Assembly (NCBI GenBank): GCA_947396885.1
Contig: OX377204.1
Location: 95,924,728-95,988,727 of the forward strand
DNA: 64,000 nt
From: Heligmosomoides polygyrus polygyrus
Taxonomy: Eukaryota; Nematoda; Chromadorea; Rhabditida; Heligmosomidae
Direction: 5' to 3'
Below the pieces are notes generated by a model. The model did not search any database. It was not told the DNA's origin and saw only the letters and a program-made list of their open reading frames with translations. The translations under genes were made by a program, and so were the position numbers. Positions 1-10,481 of this stretch are shown in pieces. How positions within the stretch are numbered: position 1 is the first letter of the stretch; each line of letters starts with the position of its first letter.

Positions 1-127
1 TCCTGGCCCGCCCACCCCCAACCCCCTGCAATTGCTCGAGAGTCTAGTGGCTGCCTTACGAGATAGTGGAGACGCAGACATTTGCCACGCCTCTGTTTAA
101 AGGGCGGGGGATAGAACGCCACTCCGC

Positions 128-470
128 CGGATTCATCAAGCATTGGGATAGGTAGAGATACTGTAAGGGAATCGTACCCACTACCCGTAGTGGGTAGCGG
201 GTATGATCCGCATTAATGAAAGGAATCAAGGGTAAGGTAGAACTAAGCCTCTTGCGAGAACAGCTGATCTCACTGGAGCGTCATTTTTCAGTGGGGCGCG
301 GAATCCTCGCGGGTATGCGGGTATACCCACGACGATCGTCGAGTATTCTCTACTCACTCATATACCCGGGATGTGGCGGGTAAGGTTTATCATGAATGCC
401 TCATGGTGGATACGTCTAACTCCTATACCCCGCATACCCGCGGGTATAAGCGGTAATGAATCCTGTCCCA
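128..470. repeat. Family L repeat, copy 1 (~345 bp)
   Basis: Shares most of its length with 59701-60041 in the same orientation, including GTAAGGGAATCGTAC, AGTGGGTAGCGGGT, GGGTAAGGTAG and TATACCCACGACGATC. Ends are short inverted repeats around GATTCAT and ATGAATC. No coding potential. Confidence 0.75.
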
Positions 471-527
471 GGGGTGCGTACAATGCAGGGACGAGTTATC
501 GCGGTTGAGGCGGTGATAGCATGCATC

Positions 528-642
528 TGGGGCCGTATGCTCGTGTTCCCCCGTTGGGGGTGAATCAATCAATATCAACATATCATATCACGCCCCAATC
601 CCCCATTGGGGGAGACTCGGGGTAGACGAGCATACGGCCCCT
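528..642. repeat. Foldback element, ~115 bp
   Basis: Left TGGGGCCGTATGCTCGT and right ACGAGCATACGGCCCC, then inner CCCCCGTTGGGGG / CCCCCATTGGGGG. Confidence 0.8.
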
Positions 643-950
643 GGAGGAATTGTTTCAGGACCAGTTTGCTCAAAGAAGTGAAGGGAGGAAAGACGAAGCC
701 AGACTGGCTGTAGGCGAATTTCCTAAGCTTCGATGGAACCTACATGTTCTAAAACGAGACAGCGGGGACAAGCCAGTAAGGAAACCAGTGTTTGGCATAG
801 TTTATACTTGCATCGCCGCGCGACACAACACCACGACCGGCATAGATATTGATTCTTCGCGCTGTGCTCCACGACTTTGCCGGCGTAGCAACCTCATTTA
901 ACGGAATAGTGGGATGTTGTAGCGGGTGATTCGCGTCGCAGAATAAGTAA

Positions 951-1571
951 GCGTTTAATGTGCACGCGACATGTAATTAGTCGATAAGGGAACTTAGGGG
1001 TCGTTTAGTGTGCGCGTGACGCGCGACGCGATGCATATGTGGTGGCCAAATTAATCGAGGAACGCGATTGATCAATTCGGCCGCTACACATGGCATCACG
1101 TCGCGCATCGCGCGTATACTAAACGACCCCTTAAGCCTCGTGCATACTTCCCGTCGCCGCGATGGAATCGTGGCTGAATTGATCAATCGCGTCGCTCGAT
1201 CAATTTGGCCACTATACGTGGTGTCGCGTCGCTCGGCGTCGAAGTATAAACGGCGCCATACACATGTATCGCGTCGCGCGACGCTCGCGCACTAAACGAG
1301 CCCCAAGGGATCGCGAGGGCGATCCTCCCAGGACCAACGCTAAACACCGCGCGCGGCGCGAAAAAGTATGCTATGCCCGCGATGAGCTCGGCAGGCCATC
1401 GCGCATGCCGGCCGCCGCAACAGTGGCGGCCGCGGCGAAGATTTCTTTGACTGTTCGGCCACGCGCTGCGGGAGGGTCACGAACTGAGTCGATGGCATCG
1501 CGGCGATCTGAGTATGCCCCCAGCCTTACCATTACATCGCGCCGCGCGTCACGTGCACACTAAACGCTCCC
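951..1571. mobile_element. Family E composite with nested MITEs
   Basis: Outer ends GCGTTTAATGTGCACGCG and GTGCACACTAAACGCTCCC with TAA on both sides. Inside is a complete 134 bp family E element (997-1130, ends GGGGTCGTTTAGTG and complement, TTA both sides), a family B-like stretch (1135-1256) and a further E right end at about 1310. The nest explains the open frames seen here. Confidence 0.68.
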
Positions 1572-1575
1572 TAAA

Positions 1576-1716
1576 GGCCTCCGCACACTTCTGCGGCGTT
1601 GACGCTCGCCGCTATGGTTAAGGATAGGGCAGGGACGCCGGCGGCGGCGAGCTCACCGTCCCTGTCCTATGGTTAAGAAATAGGGCCGCGGCGTTGCCGC
1701 AGAAGTGTGCGGGGCC
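1576..1716. mobile_element. MITE family C, about 141 bp
   Basis: Ends GGCCTCCGCACACTTCTGCG and CGCAGAAGTGTGCGGGGCC. Same family as the innermost element at 41058-41384. Abuts a family B' element at 1720. Confidence 0.75.
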
Positions 1717-1719
1717 TTA

Positions 1720-2065
1720 AGGCTCCGTTTACGCTTCTTTCGCCCAGCGTCAACGCCAATCGGCCGGGGTGAACCACGCGAACCAGCGACCAATCGCACC
1801 ACTCGGCGTTGGGTCGCGTCGCTCTCGAAATCGGCGCGATGCAGCTGATCGCGGTGCTGTGGCACGGTATTGCTGTCCCAGGTGTCCTTTGCATGCACCC
1901 GGAAATACATGCACAGTCACGTGTGTGCAAGTAGACAATTACGCATAATCGGATGACCGCGTCGCTGGCTGTTCGGAGTGCTCATCGTTGTCTGAAACAC
2001 ATTGTTACGCATCGCATCATTCCGTTCCAATCGCGTCGACCGGTGATGGAAGTATAAACGGGGCG
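1720..2065. mobile_element. Long family B relative (B')
   Basis: Ends GGCTCCGTTTACGCTTC and GATGGAAGTATAAACGGGGC, with TTA/TAA at the flanks. Shares internal words such as GACCGCGTCGCTGGCTGTTC with the copy at 10981. Confidence 0.68.
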
Positions 2066-2838
2066 TAACGGCGCGGCGCGATGACTAGCTGCTGAGCGGG
2101 GTTTGTGGGACGGCAAGGTTCGAAACTGATGCGAACTGACTCTACAGTGCAGCGAGAGTATAAAAACCACCTTTCGTCTTATCGTCGAGTTGTCGCTGTT
2201 ACAAGGACCCATCGCTAAACCCCAGAGCCAAATTCTACCCTCATTATCACTTCCGTGCTCACTCCACCCTTATTTTCTGTTCTCGTTTTGATATTTCATG
2301 AATAATGACGACTGTAATAACGACCTAGCTTCTGAAATATTTCACGGGAACTCCGCGGTGTGGGAAGCTCTCATTTCGATCTGTGACGCGACTGATCAGA
2401 TAAGAGGTTCCGACTTTTAGACATGTCTTACATGCCACCACACTACCGGCCTTCCTTATTGATTATGTAGAAGTGGTAAGAGCACCTATATATTACTTGA
2501 TGGAACTGGGCATCACGGTCCTGTAATCAGCTGCCTTAGTGTGATTCGCCTGACAGAAAGAGGCCACGCCTTCATATGAGAACTTTATATCCACTTTTTC
2601 TAGAACTGCTGCACTATGTGAACATTATCTCATTCCTCGGCTCATGTGACCCCATGGGACCTGGCTAATCGCTGGTTGTTTTAACGCTACCTTTGTTGAC
2701 ATCTAACGATTATCAGACACGACCAAAAGCGATGGCCATGTCTGATGAGAAAACACTTCTCGCTGAGGTAGCTGCTCCTTCCTCCTATTCCTCGTTGTAG
2801 TAGCAACCCAAAGTTCCTACGGACAGAGTACTCTTCTT
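2066..2838. other. Unassigned intergenic sequence
   Basis: No gene, RNA or clear repeat structure recognised. Confidence 0.4.
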
Positions 2839-2916
2839 ATATACGGAAAATACGGCTATACACAATATACGGAAAATACGGCTATACACAATATACGGAA
2901 AATACGGCTATACACA
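2839..2916. repeat. Three tandem copies of a 26 bp unit
   Basis: Unit ATATACGGAAAATACGGCTA plus TACACA, three copies identical by eye, ending 27 bp before the foldback element at 2943. Confidence 0.93.
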
Positions 2917-2942
2917 CGTGAAGAACACAAAGGACTATATAT

Positions 2943-3407
2943 TAAGGCACTATTGTATTTTCGGGACTCCAGAGGACGAGGAGAGGTCGAAAAATTTTTT
3001 TCGCCCAAACCTCGTCCAGGGGGTTTATTTGGGGTGCTGGTCACGAATCTGACATCCGTTTTTGAAATTTCGGCCGATTATGGTAGGTTACGGTAGGTAC
3101 CGGTGACTAAGGCTCTCGAGGTCATAATCACCGATTTCGCCCAAACTTCGCCTATGGGGGTTATTCGGGGTGCTGATCACGAATCTGACATCCGTTATTC
3201 GTTTTACGCTGGAGTTTGGGCGCAATCGGTGACTATTACCTTACTCACCGGTACCTACCGTAACCTACCATAATCGGCCGAAATTTCAAAAACGGATGTC
3301 AGATTCGTGACCAGCACCCCAAATAAACCCCCTGGACGAGGTTTGGGCGAAAATTTTTTTCGACCTCTCCTCGTCCTCTGGAGTCCCGAAAGTACAATAG
3401 TGCCTAT
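2943..3407. repeat. Large near-perfect foldback element
   Basis: Inverted arms of about 165 bp (2943-3108, about 3240-3407) around a central 130 bp. Arms share GGCACTATTGTA, CGGGACTCCAGAGGACGAGG and ATGGTAGGTTACGGTAGGTA. A diverged single arm lies at about 3850-4015. No ORF. Confidence 0.85.
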
Positions 3408-4332
3408 ATTAACAATGAAAAAACAAAACTGGTGAGCCCGTGACCTTGATCTCTCCCGTTAGCTTACATGACACCGATCCAATGCCAACTCGCCAACTTC
3501 ATGTAGGTACACCGGTTCATTTCCCTCATGAGCGTTCGCATGTTGTTCCTGAGCTCGAATAAAGTCTACTACTCCGACTGCCTTTTAGCAGCCACAACAA
3601 AGACCAATTCAGGTAAAAAACTGGTGTCTAAGGCGCCTTTTATACTTGCGCCGCCCCGCGGCGCGGCGTGATGGTCGGCATGGCTATCGATTTTTCGCGC
3701 CGCGAGGCGGCGCCGCATCGCTTTTATACTCCGCCGCCGCAAAACACCACACTTGACGGAATTTTGGGTTACGGTACTCGGCGAATCGCGCCGCTGAGGG
3801 GAAGGGCGCGGCGCGGCGCGATCAGCCGCGGCAGACTAGGTGTAGGGTGGGAGATTTCACCGTTTCGACCAAACTTCTCCTATTGGGAAGGAGGAGGGGG
3901 TATTTAGGGTGCTGATCACGAGTCTGACATCGTTTTTTGAGGTTACAGACGATTAGTAGGTTTGCAGGATTAGGGAGTTTTTATGCGAAATCGGTGACCA
4001 TGACCTTAGGCCGTACCTTCTGTAACCTAGGAAGAGAATGGAGATCTGTAGACATTCACGAAGCTTCGTATACCACGCCAAAGATATGCTTAGTGCACAG
4101 TGACCCCAGAATGGCCATATGAGAAAGAATTTTGAGTGATTCTCGAGGATGAGTACCTTCTAGCAGTTTTACATTTGGATCCGCACATATCGCAAAATAA
4201 AGAGTGGTCTAAAGCCGTTTGCATTGCAGGGGATTCGACTCAACACCACACTCACCAGTTTCAACCGTAGGTTGAGCGAACGACTACGACTCCAGGCTTA
4301 AGAGAGGATTCGTCGCTCCCCATAGGAATCCC

Positions 4333-4539
4333 ATGACAAACATTGACAATATGTTCCGAATCAGGCCAGATAAAACCAACACTCGGTCCTTTCAAGGAAG
4401 TTTCCTTGGTAGAGTTGTCGCACTGTGGAACAGTCTAGACTCTTCCTTTTTCCAGTGGAAAAAATCTTCTCTGTTTCAAATTCATCTGGCCAATTTCCTA
4501 GCACAAAACGAGAATTGGCACTCAAATTGGCACTCATAA
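4333..4539 (+). pseudogene. C-terminal fragment of a LINE reverse transcriptase
   Basis: An ORF of 68 residues contains FRIRPDKTNTRSFQGSFLGR and VVALWNSLDSSFF. This R-KTNT-SFxxSFxxR-LWNSL pattern is the usual end of non-LTR reverse-transcriptase proteins in nematodes. The preceding sequence is not open in this frame, so only the tail survives. Host-gene origin is unlikely. Confidence 0.5.
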
Positions 4540-5881
4540 TTCCAATATCAAATATTCGATGCTCATTTAGCCGTTTTTGTCAAGTAATATCAGCATTGGT
4601 AGGTTTTTTCTTTTTCTTACGACTCCCTTCCTGATGTCAGTCATGTTCACATCTGCTGTTTTTGCTGCTCCGTGGTACCATGCACTGAGTTTTTGGGTCG
4701 TGGCAGGCGAAATTGCAGGGAAGTCCCCTCTAATTCTTTTTTTTAAATTGTTAAACAAAATAAAATGTTTTGCAATCCTATACTCTTACAGAAGTAACGC
4801 GGCCTTCAAAGCAGTTCAGAGCAGTTCAATATGGCTTCCTCTCCCTGCGCACTTCCTGCGCATCGTCTCGTCTATTAACAGCCGCGACCCTTCTTCTCAT
4901 CTTCTTGTTAACGGGCTATAGCTTTTTTTAGTCTTTTTTAGTTCTTTCTGCAGTTGTTTCTAGGTGTTTTGTTTAGATGTCTTTAGATGCTTTTAGCTGC
5001 AATAGTTCATTGTTATTGTCTTGTGTTCTTTTTTTCTGGCATCCCTTTACAGTTGGTTTCAATGCTGACCTAAATGTCTAATTCACTGTGTTTCTTGACA
5101 ATCTCTACATCATTATTTTTTTTTCTCTTGCTCCCCACTCTGTCACGCATTTATAGTGCCTCAGAGATCTATGGATGCTTTCTTAGATGGGTGCTGCCAC
5201 TAAAGGACTATCACCACAAAAGATTTTCATCAAAATTTCATAGGCTTCAAAAAAAAAGTTACTAAGTAATTATTATATTAAAATACAATATAAATGATAG
5301 CCTTTGAAATCTCAATCTATTCAAACTTTCCCATTGATTCGTCTCGCCTACACGCCTCCTCCTCTCCCAGCCATCGCCTGGGGTACGTACTAGTTCAATG
5401 AGGTCCTTGAAATACAGGGCCCGCCCCGGTATGGCTCGGCCAGTTGCGTGCTGGGAGGGTCGTAGTTCTAGCGTTTCCGGCGACAGTTCAGAGAGTTCAG
5501 CAATTCAGTGAATCCAGAAATTAACATTTTGTGTCAAATTATATATTGTCTGCCTTTTTAATGACTACCTCTTATTTTTTTTCTTTCTCTTCCTCAGTGA
5601 CTTTACTTGACTTTACTTTCGTCCTACAGTGGCCCCTCTTATCTGAGAAAGCTCCTTGCCATCCATTTTTTTTGTTGCTTTCTTAGTGGTTACTTTGTGT
5701 ATGGGTTACATAGCCAATCTTATGCGTGTTCTGTTTTTTACCCGGTTACAGAGTATGGTTATTGGCAATAAACGAATATCGAATATGCATTGCGCTGATC
5801 AGCCAGACGAATCCTTTCTATTTTGCTCCCTCAATGACTCATGGACCGTTTCCGGAGCACGGGCCATAGTGCGCAGAAGCT
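4540..5881. other. T-rich intergenic sequence
   Basis: Runs of T on the plus strand (for example around 4610, 4735, 5110, 5575). The open frame at 4577-4921 is biased by these runs and is not supported as a gene. Nothing else recognised. Confidence 0.4.
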
Positions 5882-6024
5882 CGGGGCCGCGCGTCGCTGA
5901 CGCTCCCCTTTCTAACTGCATCGCGCGGCGGCGCGTCAAATTCGGGGCGCGGCGCGACTGGCCGCGCCGCTCCCCAAATTGACGCGCCGCGCCGCGGCAG
6001 GAGTATAAAAGGCGCCTAACACGG
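5882..6024. repeat. GC-rich palindromic MITE fragment
   Basis: Inner arms GCGCGTCAAATTCGGGGCGC and its complement; right end AGTATAAAAGGCGCC then TAA. The matching left end (GGCGCCTTTTATACT) is found at 3631, not nearby. Confidence 0.55.
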
Positions 6025-6971
6025 AAAATCCAGGGCTCAAAGACGCAACTGTGAGGGGATGTGCAGTATGAGGAATGAAGAGTGATAGGGATTTGTGATA
6101 GCAATTGCGAGAGAGTATATATGCTGAATAATAAAGATGTTACTCCCTTGGTGTAATGTTCGCAGCTCAAGAATTCAAGGAGATATGCTCAGGACTTTAA
6201 TGGTCTCTTTATGCCGGACAGCGGACACAATGTATTTTCGTAACTCGTCTTGCATGCCTTTTCAAGTGGGGATGGAGACTCTTGGATGGCATTGAATATT
6301 ACAGATTGTGCATTTCTACCTGATAAATTACTTAGCACCGCTGAACTACCGACCACGCACCTATCCATAGCAGTGGGGAACACTTCCTCTCAATAAATTA
6401 TTCTGTGTATCTAAAATAGTCACTGTAGTAAGCACTTTACTACTAGCAGCGCAATACGTATGCTAATGAGCGCCATCAGACGCCCCGTCACCAGACCAAA
6501 AGGCAACGTCTTCGTCGATGCAGTCGACTCAACGTGTATTAGAAGGAAAGAACGTATGACAGCAATTCGGCTAAGAAACTCGTCGTCGGTCTAAGGAGGA
6601 AGTCGCGTTGATCGGACTCGTTGCAGTACATGAGCAAGCCGAAACATCGCAGTGCTCGTCACCTACTTCGACGAAAGGACGAGCGATGGGGCACACGGGT
6701 TAGCAAGCCTATTCAGGGAACGAGAAGGGAACCCTGGGAAGACAGCAGACAAGATGAGCACATCTATTTGTAGGAGACGCTGTTTCGCTGGATGCAAGCT
6801 GCAAGGGAAGAGTTGTGGTCCCCGCTAGAACAACACTTGCTGATGGACTATTAAACTAACGATAAGTGAGCTCATGTGATGTTATATTTATGTTATACCT
6901 GTGTTAGTTTAGAGTTTCAAGATAAATTTTCACTAATTAAGGCGAAATTTTGTTGTTTCACCTAATCTGGG

Positions 6972-7260
6972 CGTGTGTAGCGCAGTTGAAGAAGGCGCGA
7001 CTGTCGCGTGCACCCAATGCCAGGTTCCTGGTTCGGATTTCCCGCCGAGGCCAACCAAGCCTTCCATCCCTCCGGGGTCGGTGAATTGGTACCAGACTTG
7101 TCTGGGAAGGATAAAGCGCTGACTTTTTCATCGGTTGGCCACCACAAGTCATTGTATGGCCAAATACGCATTCATGTCGCCTCCACGACATCCCGTAGAA
7201 GTAGAATGCGCTGGCGCATCCCAGAAGGGGTTGTGTAACGCCGTCCTTTACCCTTTTATC
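6972..7260 (+). mobile_element. tRNA-derived SINE, copy 1
   Basis: The head has a tRNA-like A box (GTAGCGCAGTTGAAGAAGGC) and B box (GGTTCGGATTTCC) about 45 bp apart, as in RNA polymerase III promoters. A body follows (GGTCGGTGAATTGGTACCAG and so on) with a 3' end CGCCGTCCTTTACCC. The same body recurs in reverse at 51117-51400 and, interrupted by a MITE, at 18960-19290. The uninterrupted site here serves as the empty-site reference for that MITE. Confidence 0.7.
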
Positions 7261-7703
7261 CTATCACCTAATCTACAAGAAGTCTCTCTTGTCGTCTGAA
7301 TATTCTCGCTACATACATTTGCATGCAAAATCAAATTGCTTTGTTTCATTTCTTTGTGGAGTTAGATTGTATTTGTTCCCTTCTATCCGAATTGACTAAT
7401 TGACTTCTAATCTGTGTACAAGGGTATTTTGTCACTTTAATTCTATTTATTTATTTGCTCTCTGCGTGGACAGCCACGCGTCTACAATTGAGAAGCACAA
7501 TTAGACCGAGTACAACACAACACACAAAAGCGGTAGACTGAGCAAGTGAATCTAATTTACACAACAAAGCAAAATCTCAAAAACAACAGCAAACAATAAA
7601 ATCACCCGGAGATATATGGCAGCTAGTTTATTGAATTGTCTTAGGTTGCTTGATAGGTCATTTTCCTTAGAAAGCTTCATAAATTCGGACCGGTATCTTC
7701 AGG

Positions 7704-7840
7704 GGCCAGATTCATCGTCTGCTTACCGCAATCTAACGGTGAAAATACCGCCAAACCCTTGATATGGCATTCATCAGCATCAGGTTTGGCGGTATTTTCA
7801 CCGTTAAAGGGCAATAAGCGGTTGATGAATCTGACCCCAT
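7704..7840. repeat. Foldback element, ~137 bp
   Basis: Arms share GATTCATC and AACGGTGAAAATACCGCC, pairing across a short centre. Ends GGGGCCAGATTCATC and GATGAATCTGACCCC. Confidence 0.8.
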
Positions 7841-8807
7841 ATAGTTTCGTATTAGCCTACCAAATTATTCGCGTTTGTGCTAGTTATCGCTATTTGTGTT
7901 ATCCTATTCATTAACATGATGTCTTCTGTGTTTTTTTGTTTTATCATTGCAAGGTTGTACACGCACAAAATAAATAAATAAATTCAACTCTTGCATGATT
8001 AGTGATATTGATATTTTGTTGTTGATTTCGTTCTTGAAATTGTGGTTAAAACGTGAACATAATTTGAAGTCTCTAATGGAGTAGCTTGTGGGTTTGGTAG
8101 CACTGTAATACCTTGTGCAGTTTCTATTAAACGCACCTGTGGCGTACCATTCATGCCTTTTTTCCAGCATGGCAGTCCGTATCCTCAACTTTCGCTATTT
8201 CGTCATACAGTCCTCCATCGCCACATATTTATTATACGATTCCTAGACAACTAAACATACAGAAGGGATTGTTCGCTTTACTGTGTTGCACGGAGACTGT
8301 CGAGTTTTAAGCTAGTTGGTGCGTGCGCACCATTCGTGCTACGTATGGCACCATTTATACTTTCAACGCCGAGCGACGTGTAACAAACCTAGCTCTGCGG
8401 TTCCTCATCTGAAGCTCTTGAAAACGTACTGGGATATAATAGGGTTTAGAACCGCTCTTCTTCGGGGAGACAGCTCCTCACTCCACTTGCCTGGATTGGC
8501 AGTACGGCACTCACGGGTGTCACTGTACCCCTTCAGAGCTAGGGGCTATAAAAAGAGAAGGCTCGAGCAGCTACTAGCCGCTCTTTCTTACTTGTACGAA
8601 TTGGTTACTCTCTTGCCCAGGGCATTATGCTCTTATTCGGTGCCTGGACCCTATATTTATGACTATGTATAAATGTGTTTGACGATGATGTAATCTATAT
8701 ATTTACGCAAGATAAAGTTCCATTTCCAGATTAATATACGTTTGCCGCTACGCGTCCAGCTCTTCAACATTTTCTTCATCAGTTGACACCAGCCCACTGG
8801 GTTTGCT

Positions 8808-9210
8808 GGGCCCTGTTTATACTTCCATTTCCGGGCAACGCGATTCGAACAGAGCGATGAGGTCCATCGCTTCGCGCTGTTTCAGATGACGATCAACACT
8901 CCAAACAGCCGACGATGCGGTCACGCGATTACACACAGTTGTGTACTCGCAAACACTTAATTGTGCACACATTTCCGGGTCCAGTGTAAAAGGACAACTA
9001 GAGCAGCAATATCGTGTCCCAATCCACCGCGATCAATCGCATCATGCCAATTTCGAGAGCGACGCGATCTGACGCGGAGCAGCGGGACTGCTCGCGGTTC
9101 ACACGATTCACTTTGGTCGGGCGGGCGCCGTCGACGCAGAGCGACGCGATCAATCAATTTGGCATGTATGTATGGCGCTGCGCCGCGTGTGATGGAAGTA
9201 TAAACAGGGA
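8808..9210. mobile_element. Long family B relative (B')
   Basis: Ends GGGCCCTGTTTATACTTCCAT and GATGGAAGTATAAACAGGG. The GC-rich interior carries several GAGCGACGCGAT words. Open frames seen across it are repeat sequence, not genes. Confidence 0.72.
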
Positions 9211-9759
9211 CTTCCACATGAAAGTAAATGTTACGATACGAGTACGTTTCTTAGCACATCAAGATACTTTTGGGGTTAAGTGCCCTAGTCACTGTTAGTA
9301 TCTATTCCTCAGCTTTATTCACTGTTCGCGTACCACTCTCTACACACCACCATCTGTGCAGCACTAGTCATGGATTAAAAAGTTGATCGTATTATTGCCG
9401 ATCAACGAGGCACATAGCATAGGGAATCAGGGGACAAAACATTAACAGTGACATAATGTAAGAACAATTATTATAATACATACATAAGAATCCGTGCAAA
9501 GTAACCGTGTGACGTGGAAGTTGATACAGTACACCGAACACAATGTGAGATTGTGCATGAGAGACCCGTTAGAACTATAGTTGAAAACTCAAGTATCTAT
9601 GCTAAAGTCGCTGGAACCTCGGCGTTATATGGAGCAAATGAGTGTCATGAGTAGATCGTGAGTAGATCGTTGAAGATTGATAGCTTTAGAAAGGTCAGTA
9701 TTCTAGATAGACAGACAAGATCATCCCATTTACAGAACGCACATGACGTACTGCACACT

Positions 9760-9946
9760 AATAGGCCTATGGCATACTCCCACGGGAGTGTCCGCGGCAC
9801 GTCCGCGAACGGGAAGTGCGCCGCGAACGGTCGTCATCGACCCGGGGCGGCCCCGCGTCGCATTGGAGCGCGTTTTTGGAGCCGGACTCCGCTGGACGAC
9901 AGCCTTCCGCGGTGCAACGCACCGCTCCCGCAGGAATACAACGTAG
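9760..9946. mobile_element. Degenerate MITE family D
   Basis: Left GGCCTATGGCATACTCCCAC, right CGCTCCCGCAGGAATACAAC, with the CCGCGG-rich interior of family D. Diverged ends, no clear target duplication. Confidence 0.55.
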
Positions 9947-10260
9947 ATCTTACATTTGACAACAGCGACGACAATAGAACTCAGTCCTTCTATACAATAG
10001 AAAGCGCAACTTTGGAAACATATGTAGTCCTAGTCGGAAGGTGGCTTCACGGAACACGAGCAATGTACAGGAACATATCTTAGATAAAATGTCTACTATC
10101 CGTAACTTCACCTAGACATCCACAGGATGTCGTGGCTTATGTAGAAATGAGCCCACATTGTCGCAATGGAAGTGGCTCAATGAGCGCTAATTGCTCTCAA
10201 TCCAGTGGTTTCCGGAAGGGAACACCACGGTACCGTTACTGGCTAGACAGTAAATTTAGC

Positions 10261-10481
10261 CTAGGTTTCGTCACCGAAAGCTTGATCTAAAATGCCCATC
10301 GGTCCGACTCGAGTAGCTGAGATCTTCTGCTCCTCGTTTTCCTTTACATTCTTCATAGCGCTCTTGATCAGCTGTTTTTGCAACAACAGCACTGAGCTTT
10401 GATTGTTCATCAGGAACTCCTTCAAGGACAAAAGTCCATCCTGATAGTCCACCGACGAGCGCTCAGAAGCTTGATCATAGC
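10261..10481 (-). CDS. K2P channel exon 11 (C-terminus and stop)
   Basis: 221 nt, acceptor CTTTTAG, ending in TAG at 10263-10261. It joins exon 10 in frame through a GGC glycine. It encodes 72 residues, including [20 protein letters not shown] and QLIKSAMKN, which corresponds to the conserved helix near the C-terminus of THIK channels (xxSxKDLLxxNxxSLxxLQKQL), then an acidic tail ending FGDET. Additional exons inside the 5.5 kb intron cannot be excluded, but none is needed for frame or family length. Confidence 0.88.

Noticed and set aside
9658..10083. 141-residue plus-strand open frame just downstream of the channel
   Set aside because: It crosses a degenerate GC-rich MITE (family D), which explains the open frame.
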